Shown here: piece by piece, positions 1-6,043 of the stretch | Numbering within the stretch: position 1 is the first letter of the stretch | How the letters are laid out: every line of letters begins with the position of its first letter | NCBI GenBank assembly: GCA_946546825.1 | Contig: CAMNOK010000009.1 | Span: forward strand, 1 to 41,936 | Source: an uncultured bacterium | GTDB taxonomy: Bacteria > Bacteroidota > Bacteroidia > Bacteroidales > Bacteroidaceae | Direction of reading: 5' to 3' | Length of the DNA stretch: 41,936 nucleotides | Program-made: the position numbers and the translations under genes | Notes under the pieces: model-generated | What the model was told of the DNA's origin: nothing | Seen by the model: only the letters and a program-made list of their open reading frames with translations | Databases searched by the model: none

Positions 1-2
1 AA

Positions 3-146
3 CAAGCGTCACTATTGAGGGTGAATGATTCGTTCAAGAAAATCATCATCACTGGCGAGGAATGTCTGGTACATCGTAACGAGTATGGATTCACCACTAT
101 GAGCATCTACGACTTCCTGCTTAGTCCAAATTCTCTTGAATTATAG
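3..146 (+). CDS. C-terminal end of an AAA/DUF4143-type ATP-binding protein (partial)
   Basis: The window opens inside a gene. Reading frame 3 is open from the edge and gives 47 residues before TAG. The end contains a stretch like 'FKKIIITGEECLVHRNEYG' followed by 'IYDFLLSP'. This matches the usual close of Bacteroidales AAA ATPases with a C-terminal DUF4143 domain, where a short beta-strand region stating that the protein is 'here, with this annotation' precedes a final 'DFLL.P.SL' motif. Those proteins are often found in accessory regions and their role is poorly known. The ATPase motifs lie outside the window, so the call rests only on the tail and is moderate. Confidence 0.6.
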   Translation, partial: QASLLRVNDSFKKIIITGEECLVHRNEYGFTTMSIYDFLLSPNSLEL

Positions 147-158
147 TGGTGAACAAGA

Positions 159-290
159 ATGATGAAGACAGATATGATTTGGACTTTTGCCGCATTTCTG
201 TGCCAAATTACTGGCACAATAATGGCACAAGGTGCCGTAACTCGCTGTGAATCAGCACGTCCTTTAAACTTCAACGAGGATGAGTATTAA
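159..290 (+). CDS. Possible 43-residue secreted peptide or relic of a secreted protein's N-terminus
   Basis: This short frame starts with two adjacent ATG codons and encodes a signal-peptide-like start: a lysine near the N-terminus, a hydrophobic core 'IWTFAAFLCQITGTIM' and an 'AQ' cleavage-like site. Only about 19 residues follow before the stop. It lies 12 bases after the upstream ATPase tail and 29 bases before a strong terminator, so it may be transcribed with that gene. I do not recognise the mature part. It could be a real micro-secreted peptide or the surviving 5' end of a larger exported protein. The second possibility fits the other gene remnants nearby. Confidence 0.3.
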   Translation: MMKTDMIWTFAAFLCQITGTIMAQGAVTRCESARPLNFNEDEY

Positions 291-319
291 AGCCTACTGT
301 TAGGTTTAAACAATTGAAT

Positions 320-366
320 ACCAGCGAGATAAACAATAATTATTTGTTTGTCTCGCTGGTGTTTTT
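320..366 (+). terminator. Strong Rho-independent terminator
   Basis: A 17-bp stem (arms beginning ACCAGCGAGA and ending TCTCGCTGGT, one G:T wobble) encloses a short AT-rich loop and is followed by GTTTTTAT. It sits directly downstream of the ATPase tail and the small ORF and probably ends their transcript. Confidence 0.85.
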
Positions 367-372
367 ATAGTC

Positions 373-498
373 TCAAATGGCAATCATTTCCTGCCCCATC
401 AGATGAAATGCTTCCAACGGGCGACTTAAAGTCTCGCCTGCATCTGTCAACAAATAAATGCGATTGGCGTCAAACCATAATTTTTCAATCTTTGCCAT
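373..498 (-). pseudogene. Truncated DUF2442 family protein
   Basis: On the minus strand a 41-residue frame starts ATG-GCA-AAG and reads 'AKIEKLWFDANRIYLLTDAG' then 'ETLSRPLEAF'. This is the N-terminal half of the small DUF2442 family, whose members are usually 75-95 residues and continue after the 'PLEAFP' motif with a loop and a tryptophan-containing strand. Here the frame departs after 'LEAF' into 'HLMGQEMIAI' and stops, so the second half is missing. DUF2442 genes are typically paired with a DUF4160 gene. Upstream, only a broken frame resembling a charged tail (HMDDNDE) is seen. I read this as a decayed pair. The family assignment is from memory of the motif and is moderately sure. Confidence 0.5.
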
Positions 499-568
499 AA
501 TTATTCATCGTTATCGTCCATGTGTTCGTGTCATTTCTCTATGAACTCTTCTTGAAAAGTCTCACACT

Positions 569-587
569 GTCTTATTTAAAATAAGAC
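569..587. repeat. 19-bp perfect palindrome abutting the dispersed repeat
   Basis: GTCTTATTT, one central A, then AAATAAGAC: both arms are perfectly complementary over 9 bp. It ends exactly one base before the left boundary of the 272-bp dispersed repeat. It is absent from the flank of the other repeat copy, so it is not part of the repeat itself. Confidence 0.7.
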
Positions 588-859
588 AATGCTTAATTCA
601 TAGTGTTCATTCATCATTCATAATGCCTACTGCCTAATGATTTTGGCGTGGGAGTATTTACTTCCTTTTTCTTCTCATTTTTTCCCCATTTTGCATCCTT
701 TTTTGAAGGAAAAACTGCGATTTAAGAAATATTAACTCATTTCCTCACAATTTCCTCACACCTCACAAAGCCTTTGTTCATCGGCTTTTCAGCGCATGGA
801 ATGAGGAAATGAGGAAAAAATTGAAAAAAAAACTTTGCAGTGCGCGCACGCGCGCGCGA
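588..859 (+). repeat. Dispersed 272-bp repeat, copy A, ending in alternating GC
   Basis: The segment from AATGCTTAATTC to the GC-alternating run at 840-859 recurs in the same orientation at 18341-18613. The two copies are close to identical by eye over the first 80 bases and differ by scattered substitutions after that. Recognisable parts in order are: ATTCAT-rich start, 'CTTCCTTTTTCTTCTCATTT', several TTTCCTCA/CCTCAC units, a mirrored ATGAGGAAATGAGGAAA, an A-rich run, then GTGCGCGCACGCGCGCGCG. The TCCTCA units and the TGAGGAAA units are inverted relative to each other, so the transcript could fold into a long hairpin. No ORF is present. It occupies most of the gene-free stretch 499-1033. Confidence 0.85.
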
Positions 860-1033
860 GGATTTCCTTTTTCGCCCGGCACACAGCGACACTTTTATAG
901 TGAAGCATGAAAGGAACTTATGAAAGGTCAGTAATTGTTTTGATGGTTATTTGGAACTATTCCCATCAATAGAATACAAAAGTAACGATAAACACCCGCC
1001 TTCCTTCACTTTTAACGCCTCAATCGCGCGTAA
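860..1033. other. Gene-free stretch between repeat copy A and the acetyltransferase remnant
   Basis: I see no credible gene, promoter or terminator here. The minus-strand frame covering 947-1255 runs antisense to the acetyltransferase remnant and has no recognisable protein features. Confidence 0.5.
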
Positions 1034-1225
1034 TGTATATCCATATCCGATTTCGACAACAAGACTGGCTGCCGATTCATCACGGTCGATGCCTACGCCG
1101 CAGCCATCCCATTCTTTCTCCACAACGGTTTCGTTCCTCTCAACGACGAGGATGCCGACGAGCCGACGCGACTGCTTCTTGCAAGCACAATACCGCCTGA
1201 CAGCAGAAAACTGGTTAGACGATAA
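1034..1225 (+). pseudogene. C-terminal remnant of a GNAT family N-acetyltransferase
   Basis: In the frame with codon GAT at 1049, the translation reads 'DNKTGCRFITVDAYAAAIPF' followed by 'FLHNGFVPLNDEDADEPTRL'. This is the characteristic last third of GNAT acetyltransferases (strand 5, 'YAAAIPFY..NGF', strand 6). A stop codon at 1031-1033 interrupts the frame just upstream, and no start codon or acetyl-CoA-binding loop (R/Q-x-x-G-x-G/A) precedes it. The N-terminal two thirds are therefore missing. Such acetyltransferases are commonly paired with a DUF1778/RHH antitoxin or are stand-alone resistance-type enzymes; nothing of that kind remains. The fragment overlaps a 106-residue frame (951-1271) that has no recognisable features and should not be annotated instead. 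Confidence 0.75.
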
Positions 1226-1334
1226 GGGCATAGTCACAGCGCGATGTGGGAGCAACTCTCACATCCCGTGACCATAGTAAGACGCAACATTTATAAATTC
1301 AAGCAAAAATCAGCGATTACAGGCAATAATATAA

Positions 1335-1361
1335 AAAAGTGTGCCAAAGTGGTACACTTTT
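1335..1361. promoter_or_regulatory. Inverted-repeat operator of the toxin-antitoxin operon
   Basis: Two 11-bp arms (AAAAGTGTGCC and GGTACACTTTT, one mismatch) flank a 5-bp centre. The dyad occupies the place where the -33 element of the following promoter should be. This is the classic position for autorepression by an antitoxin or toxin-antitoxin complex. Binding is inferred, not shown. Confidence 0.6.
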
Positions 1362-1374
1362 CATTTTTATTTTG

Positions 1375-1382
1375 TACCTTTG
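1375..1382 (+). promoter_or_regulatory. Bacteroidota -7 element (TACCTTTG) of the toxin-antitoxin operon
   Basis: TACCTTTG fits the TAnnTTTG consensus of the Bacteroidota primary sigma factor and lies 24 bases before the antitoxin ATG at 1407. No clear TTTG is present at -33, where the operator dyad sits instead. Confidence 0.6.
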
Positions 1383-1406
1383 CGTCAGGAACAAAAATAT
1401 AGGACG

Positions 1407-1664
1407 ATGATAGTTGTATCAGGTAGAGATTACAGAGCAAATCTGGCCAAATATTACGGATTGGCCCAGAAGGGTGAAGATGTTGTTGTAAAAGCCAGAT
1501 ATGGCAGTTGGAAAGTTGTTCCCATCACAGAAGATGATGTGGTGGTGAACAAGAGGGATCTACCCCAAGAACTGCGCAATGCTCTCTTGGAGGTCAAGGA
1601 GTCCATGGAAGGTAAGAAGAAGCTGATGACCTGGGAGGAACTTGTCAATGATTTGGACGATTGA
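1407..1664 (+). CDS. Phd/YefM-like type II antitoxin
   Basis: An 85-residue protein. The start is placed at ATG 1407 rather than the more upstream ATG at 1341, because the operator and promoter lie between them. The first half ('MIVVSGRDYRANLAKYYGLA' then 'VVVKARYGSWKVVPI') has the layout of Phd/YefM-type antitoxins: a DNA-binding, dimerising N-terminal domain with a strand-helix-helix followed by a 'V.V....PV.PI' strand. The second half is charged and helical ('ELRNALLEVKESMEGKKKL', 'TWEELVNDLDD'), as expected for the toxin-wrapping tail. It overlaps the toxin gene by 17 bases, which implies translational coupling. Family membership is inferred from architecture and neighbour; the exact subfamily is unclear. 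Confidence 0.75.
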   Translation: MIVVSGRDYRANLAKYYGLAQKGEDVVVKARYGSWKVVPITEDDVVVNKRDLPQELRNALLEVKESMEGKKKLMTWEELVNDLDD

Positions 1665-2067
1665 CTTCACCACGGAGTTCTCCCGGGGTGCCAAGGTACT
1701 GAAGAAGCGGTACAAGAGTTTCATGGATGACCTTGAAGACTTCAAGGACAGCATCATGAAGAATCCCTTCCAAGGTGCAGAGCTTGTGCCTGGAATCAGG
1801 AAGGTCAGGATGACCATAGAGTCCAAAGGGAAAGGAAAGTCGGGCGGTGCCCGTGTGATTACCCTGACCTACTATGTTTCTGAGAAAGAAGGGAAAATTC
1901 ACTTCCTAATCATCTACGACAAGTCCGATGCTGATACCGTTGACGTGAAAGTCGTTCAAAAATATGTGGCTGAACTGGGATTTAATCTGCAGGAACTCCA
2001 GGAGCAGGGGCTTCTAACCCAAAGGGAAGAAGAAGTCGTACAACCAGAAGGGACTGGAGAAATTTAG
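1648..2067 (+). CDS. RelE/ParE-superfamily toxin
   Basis: A 139-residue protein starting at ATG 1648, with a purine-rich GGGAGGAA six bases upstream inside the antitoxin gene. A TTG at 1642 is an alternative start. The order of segments fits the RelE/ParE fold: an N-terminal 'WTIDFTTEFSR' strand and two charged helices (about residues 12-40), then 'GIRKVRM', 'GGARVITLTYYV' and 'IHFLIIYDKSDAD' strands, and a C-terminal helix. Members either cleave mRNA at the ribosome or poison gyrase. I cannot say which from the sequence. It is longer than typical RelE (about 95 residues), with an extra glutamate/glutamine-rich tail of about 25 residues. Overlap with the antitoxin supports a functional two-gene module. 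Confidence 0.75.
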   Translation: MIWTIDFTTEFSRGAKVLKKRYKSFMDDLEDFKDSIMKNPFQGAELVPGIRKVRMTIESKGKGKSGGARVITLTYYVSEKEGKIHFLIIYDKSDADTVDVKVVQKYVAELGFNLQELQEQGLLTQREEEVVQPEGTGEI

Positions 2068-2102
2068 TTTAATCAATAGAGAAGGGATTCATTATGTAAA
2101 GT

Positions 2103-2261
2103 TTGCCTCAGACCCCGTTCAGCCGAATTTGCAATGCCGCCCTCCTTTCCTTCAAGGATTTGGACGATAACCGACAAATAATTTATGTCCTTGGTCTCTT
2201 TATCGCCTTCATGGCTTTAGGGACGGGACTAGTATTAACTGATAAAAAGAAAGGAAACTGA
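2103..2261 (+). CDS. Possible small single-pass membrane protein (TTG start)
   Basis: A 52-residue frame with no ATG; TTG at 2103 is the only plausible start after an in-frame TAA. It ends in a clear membrane segment, 'IIYVLGLFIAFMALGTGLVL', and a lysine-rich tail (TDKKKGN) that predicts a cytoplasmic C-terminus. The segment before it (FKDLDDNRQ) is polar. It may be the C-terminal part of a longer membrane protein whose 5' end is lost. Its stop lies two bases before the next small membrane ORF, so the two would be translated together. I do not recognise the family. Confidence 0.35.
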   Translation: MPQTPFSRICNAALLSFKDLDDNRQIIYVLGLFIAFMALGTGLVLTDKKKGN

Positions 2262-2263
2262 CT

Positions 2264-2374
2264 ATGGGAGTTTATTTAGTTGCATTAACAGTAGGTGTGC
2301 CCTGCGCTCTGTTCCTGCTCTATTGCCTTACGCCGAAGGGCAAGCACTGGCTGAGGGTGAACGGAATGCTTTGA
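2264..2374 (+). CDS. Small membrane protein of 36 residues
   Basis: Starts at ATG 2264, two bases after the previous stop. It consists of one membrane helix ('VYLVALTVGVPCALFLLYCL') followed by a short basic tail, 'TPKGKHWLRVNGML'. The positive tail after the helix predicts an N-out/C-in orientation. Short proteins of this design often sit beside transporters, and a Na/phosphate cotransporter starts 305 bases downstream, but a separate promoter intervenes. Function is unknown. The clean start, tight spacing and well-formed helix make it more credible than its upstream partner. Confidence 0.45.
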   Translation: MGVYLVALTVGVPCALFLLYCLTPKGKHWLRVNGML

Positions 2375-2565
2375 CCCAGTTGTTTATCCATTCACCCATT
2401 TATCTATTTTAGCCGCGACAGCGGCTTCGAATACCATGCTCATAGGCGGACGGCCGCCCTCCTTCCTCTCTAAACCCTCTCTGCCGCGAGCGGTGCAACC
2501 GTGAGCGTCGGAGCTGAAATGACTCCGCACTCTGTGGCTCTTTTAGACGGAAAAGCCCCAATTAT
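2375..2565. other. Gene-free GC-rich stretch
   Basis: No coding frame is convincing. A short dyad (GGCGG-ACGG-CCGCC around 2445-2460) and repeated CCTC/CTCTC tracts are present, with no clear role. Confidence 0.4.
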
Positions 2566-2616
2566 ATATATTACAATGTTGTTACAATGCAACCATGTAA
2601 CAGCATTGTAATATAT
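2566..2616. promoter_or_regulatory. 21-bp inverted repeat upstream of the Na/phosphate transporter promoter
   Basis: Arms 2566-2586 and 2596-2616 are complementary over 21 bp with a single mismatch, around a 9-base centre. The core reads TTACAATG..TGTTACA / TGTAACA..CATTGTAA. A T-run follows directly, so the structure could be a terminator for transcription coming from the left. It also ends four bases before the TTTG -33 element of the next promoter, which suits an operator. Confidence 0.7.
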
Positions 2617-2620
2617 TTTT

Positions 2621-2652
2621 TTTGATGATTACATTGATTGAACATAATTTTG
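2621..2652 (+). promoter_or_regulatory. Consensus Bacteroidota promoter of the Na/phosphate transporter
   Basis: TTTG at 2621-2624 and TAATTTTG at 2645-2652 are separated by 20 bases, a full match to the TTTG/N19-21/TAnnTTTG consensus. It lies 26 bases before ATG 2679. This is why the start at 2679 is preferred over the ATG at 2622, which lies inside the promoter. Confidence 0.75.
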
Positions 2653-2678
2653 CTCCCGAAAAAATAATAGAAAGAAAA

Positions 2679-4367
2679 ATGGAAACAATGCAAGACTATG
2701 TAATGGTATCACTGAAGCTGTTGGGAGCGCTTGGACTGCTTATCTTCGGCATGCGAATGATGAGCGATGCATTGCAGAAAATGGCAGGTCCACAGCTACG
2801 GCACATCTTGGCACGAATGACAACCAACCGACTGACGGGCATGCTGACGGGAGCCTTTGTGACCTGTGCCGTTCAGTCTTCGTCGGCAACCACCGTTATG
2901 ACAGTGTCCTTTGTGTCGGCAGGATTGCTGACGCTGGCGCAGGCCATCTCTGTGATAATGGGCGCCAACATCGGAACGACGCTGACAGCCTGGATCATGT
3001 CGTTGGGCTATAACGTCGATTTGACCAACGTCGTATTTCCTTCATTTTTTGTCGGCATGGTGCTCATCTATATGAAGAGGCACCGCTTTGTGGGCGACTT
3101 TCTGTTTGGAATCGCATTCATGTTTCTGTCGCTGGTTATGTTGAGCTCCGCGGGCAGGGAGATGGATTTGGAACACAACGAAGCAGTAGTCAGCTTCTTC
3201 GCCTCGTTCGATACAGATAGTTATTGGACGATACTGGCCTTCTTGGGCATCGGAACACTCATTACCTGCATCGTACAGTCATCTGCTGCAGTGATGGCTA
3301 TCACCATACTGCTCTGTTCTACCGGGGTGCTGCCTATCTATCTTGGCATTGCCCTTGTGATGGGTGAGAACATTGGTACCACGGCAACAGCTAATCTCGC
3401 TGCGCTTGGAGCAAATACGCAGGCGCGTCGGGCTGCGCTGGCCCACTTGCTGTTCAATGTGTTTGGAGTCGTATGGGTGCTGTGCGTGTTTTATCCTTTT
3501 GTCGATATCGTTTGTCGGCTGGTAGGCTACAATCCGTCGCTTGGCGGTCAGGTGGCACGCCTGCCAGTGGTGCTGGCCATGTTCCACACCTGTTTCAATG
3601 TGACGAATACAGCCATACTGATAGGTATGATCCCCTGGTTAGAACGCGTTGTATGCTGGCTGTTGCCCGAGAAATCACAGCCCGAACAGGAGCAGTTCCG
3701 CCTGCAGTATATTCAGGGCAACCTGATGCAGACACCAGAAATCTCCGTGCTGCAGGCTCAAAAGGAAACGGCACAGATGGGCGTGCGGGTGCAGAAAATG
3801 TTCAGCATGGTATGCCTTTTGATAGACGAGCAGAAAGATACCAAGTTTACACATCTGTATAGCCAGATAGAGCAGCAAGAGGACTATACAGACCGCATGG
3901 AGATAGAGATAGCCCGATTCTTGGAACAGGTGAGCGAGAACCATCTGAGCGACGAGACAAAACAGAAAGTGCGGCAGATGCTGCGAGAGGTGGGTGAGTT
4001 GGAGTCTATCGGTGATGCCTGTTTCAACCTGGCCCGCACGATGAACCGTCTGCAAGAGAGTGGCAAGGACTTTACTGCTGGTCAGCGAACCCAGTTGCAT
4101 GCCATGATGACGCTCTGCAACGATGCTTTAGTGCAAATGAATGCCGTCATGCATGGTCATCGTTACGATCACGACATTCGCGAGACCTTCCGCATTGAGA
4201 ACGACATCAACCAGATGCGCCAGCGACTGAAAGCAGAAAATATCCGAGCCATCAACGAGCGTGAATACGACTATTCCATTGGTACCCTCTACATCGACCT
4301 CATCAACGAGTGTGAGAAACTGGGCGACTACGTTGTGAATGTCGTTCAGGCAAGATTCGGAAAATAA
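2679..4367 (+). CDS. Na/Pi cotransporter family protein with C-terminal PhoU-like domain
   Basis: 562 residues. It carries the two inverted Na_Pi_cotrans repeats of the SLC34-like family. The signature 'TCAVQSSSATT' is near residue 65 and the matching 'TCIVQSSAAVMAITI' is near residue 200; these QSS motifs form the substrate and sodium site. About eight hydrophobic segments span residues 8-340. Residues about 360-550 are helical and charged ('EDYTDRMEIEIARFLEQV', 'ECEKLGDYVVNVVQ') and match the PhoU-like domain fused to many bacterial members. The protein would import phosphate with sodium across the inner membrane. The PhoU-like tail and the adjacent two-component genes suggest phosphate-responsive regulation, which is inference. 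Confidence 0.92.
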   Translation: METMQDYVMVSLKLLGALGLLIFGMRMMSDALQKMAGPQLRHILARMTTNRLTGMLTGAFVTCAVQSSSATTVMTVSFVSAGLLTLAQAISVIMGANIGTTLTAWIMSLGYNVDLTNVVFPSFFVGMVLIYMKRHRFVGDFLFGIAFMFLSLVMLSSAGREMDLEHNEAVVSFFASFDTDSYWTILAFLGIGTLITCIVQSSAAVMAITILLCSTGVLPIYLGIALVMGENIGTTATANLAALGANTQARRAALAHLLFNVFGVVWVLCVFYPFVDIVCRLVGYNPSLGGQVARLPVVLAMFHTCFNVTNTAILIGMIPWLERVVCWLLPEKSQPEQEQFRLQYIQGNLMQTPEISVLQAQKETAQMGVRVQKMFSMVCLLIDEQKDTKFTHLYSQIEQQEDYTDRMEIEIARFLEQVSENHLSDETKQKVRQMLREVGELESIGDACFNLARTMNRLQESGKDFTAGQRTQLHAMMTLCNDALVQMNAVMHGHRYDHDIRETFRIENDINQMRQRLKAENIRAINEREYDYSIGTLYIDLINECEKLGDYVVNVVQARFGK

Positions 4368-4371
4368 TTCG

Positions 4372-4379
4372 TACCTTTG
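4372..4379 (+). promoter_or_regulatory. Possible -7 element (TACCTTTG) just before the response regulator
   Basis: TACCTTTG ends 8 bases before the response-regulator ATG and lies in the 20-base gap after the transporter gene. No good -33 element is present. If active, it would give an almost leaderless transcript. Confidence 0.4.
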
Positions 4380-4387
4380 CACGCGAT

Positions 4388-5056
4388 ATGGATAAAAAAC
4401 GAATCCTAATAGTAGATGACGAGCAGGACCTGTGCGAAATTCTACAGTTCAACCTGATGGCAGCAGGCTATGAGGCTGACGTAGCCTATTCAGCGGAAGA
4501 GGCCATTAGTAGAGGCATCGGACAATATGATTTGCTGATGCTTGACGTAATGATGCCTGGACAGTCTGGATTTGAACTGGCAGAAAGACTACGGGCCATG
4601 CCTCAGACATCACAGATACTCATTATTTTTATTACTGCCAAGGACACAGAGGACGACACTCTTCGGGGGTTCGGACTGGGCGCTGACGACTATGTGACCA
4701 AGCCTTTTTCTGTGCGTGAAGTGGTGGCAAGGGTGAATGCCGTATTGAAACGGAACCAGCCTACGACAACATTGTTGCAATACGAAGGATTGGTGGTTGA
4801 CCAAAACAGCAAGACGGTCACTATAGATAATAATGCAGTAGAATTCACCCGAACGGAGTTTGAACTGTTGGCACTGATGCTGAGTTGTCGTGGACGGGTG
4901 TTTTCACGGCAGGAGCTGATAGATATAGTTTGGCCCGACGATGTGATCGTGACAGAGCGCTCTGTAGATGTCAACATTACACGCTTGCGCAAAAAGCTGG
5001 GCAGCTATGCTGCCTGTATCCTCACAAGACAAGGATTTGGATACTGCTTTAAATGA
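4388..5056 (+). CDS. OmpR/PhoB-family response regulator
   Basis: 222 residues. The N-terminal receiver domain (about 4-118) shows the acidic pair D10/D11, the phosphoacceptor D53 in 'YDLLMLDVMMPG', the conserved T83 and the K105 of 'VTKPFS'. Residues about 128-222 form a winged-helix DNA-binding domain ending 'GFGYCFK', with 'FTRTEFELLALML' and 'RSVDVNITRLRKKLG' as the usual helix signatures. It is followed after 27 bases by its likely kinase. The position next to a Na/Pi transporter with a PhoU-like tail makes a PhoB-like role plausible, but OmpR-family regulators cannot be assigned to a signal from sequence alone. Confidence 0.93.
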   Translation: MDKKRILIVDDEQDLCEILQFNLMAAGYEADVAYSAEEAISRGIGQYDLLMLDVMMPGQSGFELAERLRAMPQTSQILIIFITAKDTEDDTLRGFGLGADDYVTKPFSVREVVARVNAVLKRNQPTTTLLQYEGLVVDQNSKTVTIDNNAVEFTRTEFELLALMLSCRGRVFSRQELIDIVWPDDVIVTERSVDVNITRLRKKLGSYAACILTRQGFGYCFK

Positions 5057-5083
5057 AGAAAAAAGATTATACTCTGTACAGAT

Positions 5084-6031
5084 ATGAAAGTGCTTAGTGA
5101 AGGAAAGCGAATGTGGACCTGCGTAATGGGTATTTTTGGGGTCTATGCCGTCATTATCATCCTGTTTGAAGACTATGATAAGCATTTTCTGCAACCTTTT
5201 GACGAAGTTAGCGACTGGCATTTGCTCCTGTTTTCCATCGTGGTAATGTTGTTGTTGGGTCTGTTGCTCTATCACTATGCACATAAGATGGATGAGCGCA
5301 TCAGTCGCGAACAGATGGCTAAGCAGAACGAGATGCGTCGCCAATTGACACAGAATATAGCCCACGAACTGAAAACGCCTGTAGCCAGCATTCTTGGTTA
5401 TACTGATACCATTATCGACAACCCGGCCATCGCCGACGAGACGAAGATGCAGTTCATCCGACGAACCAATGCACAGGCACAGCGACTGACAGCTCTGCTA
5501 CAAGACATTTCCACCCTGAATCGTATGGACTACGCTCCAAAGATGCTGACTATGGAGCGGGTTGATATTTCTGCATTGTTTGCGGATATCGTGGAGGAAA
5601 CGGCATTGGCTGTGAAATCCAAGCAGATGAAACTGAACAACTGTCTGCCAGAAGATGTCTGCATCCAAGGTTGCTGGTCGCTTATCTACAGTATCTTCCG
5701 TAATCTTGTTGACAATGCAGTCTATTATGCAGGTGAAGGGACGACGATGGAGATTTCTGCTGAAGAATACGACAACTATTGGTCTTTCACTTTCCGTGAT
5801 AATGGTGCAGGAGTCACAGAAGAGCACCTGCCTCACATCTTTGAACGCTTCTATCGCGTGGATAAAGGACGTAGTAGGCAGATGGGAGGAACCGGTCTTG
5901 GTCTCGCTATCGTCAAGAATGCCGTCCTGTTGCATGGTGGACATATAAATGTCCAAAATGCAGACGGCGGCGGGCTACAATTTGATTTTACCTTACAGAA
6001 AAATATAACAGCCTGCCCCACCGGCGAATAG
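5084..6031 (+). CDS. Membrane sensor histidine kinase (PhoR-like layout)
   Basis: 315 residues. Two membrane helices (about 11-28 and 46-64) enclose an exported loop of only about 17 residues. The HisKA helix follows with H94 in 'NIAHELKTPVASILGYTDT', then the N box 'FRNLVDNAVYYA', the G1 region 'RDNGAGV', the F box 'HIFERFYRVDKGRSR' and the G2 region 'GGTGLGLAIVKNAV'. All catalytic elements are intact. There is no PAS, HAMP or large periplasmic domain, so the signal is probably sensed in the membrane or through a partner such as a PhoU-type protein. It forms a pair with the response regulator just upstream. The end lies 12 bases from the end of the convergent PAP2 gene. Confidence 0.92.
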   Translation: MKVLSEGKRMWTCVMGIFGVYAVIIILFEDYDKHFLQPFDEVSDWHLLLFSIVVMLLLGLLLYHYAHKMDERISREQMAKQNEMRRQLTQNIAHELKTPVASILGYTDTIIDNPAIADETKMQFIRRTNAQAQRLTALLQDISTLNRMDYAPKMLTMERVDISALFADIVEETALAVKSKQMKLNNCLPEDVCIQGCWSLIYSIFRNLVDNAVYYAGEGTTMEISAEEYDNYWSFTFRDNGAGVTEEHLPHIFERFYRVDKGRSRQMGGTGLGLAIVKNAVLLHGGHINVQNADGGGLQFDFTLQKNITACPTGE

Positions 6032-6043
6032 CCTTTGATGGCT

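Noticed and set aside
951..1271. 106-residue plus-strand reading frame
   Set aside because: It has a composition and order that make no protein sense, and the true protein similarity (acetyltransferase remnant) lies in another frame of the same strand.
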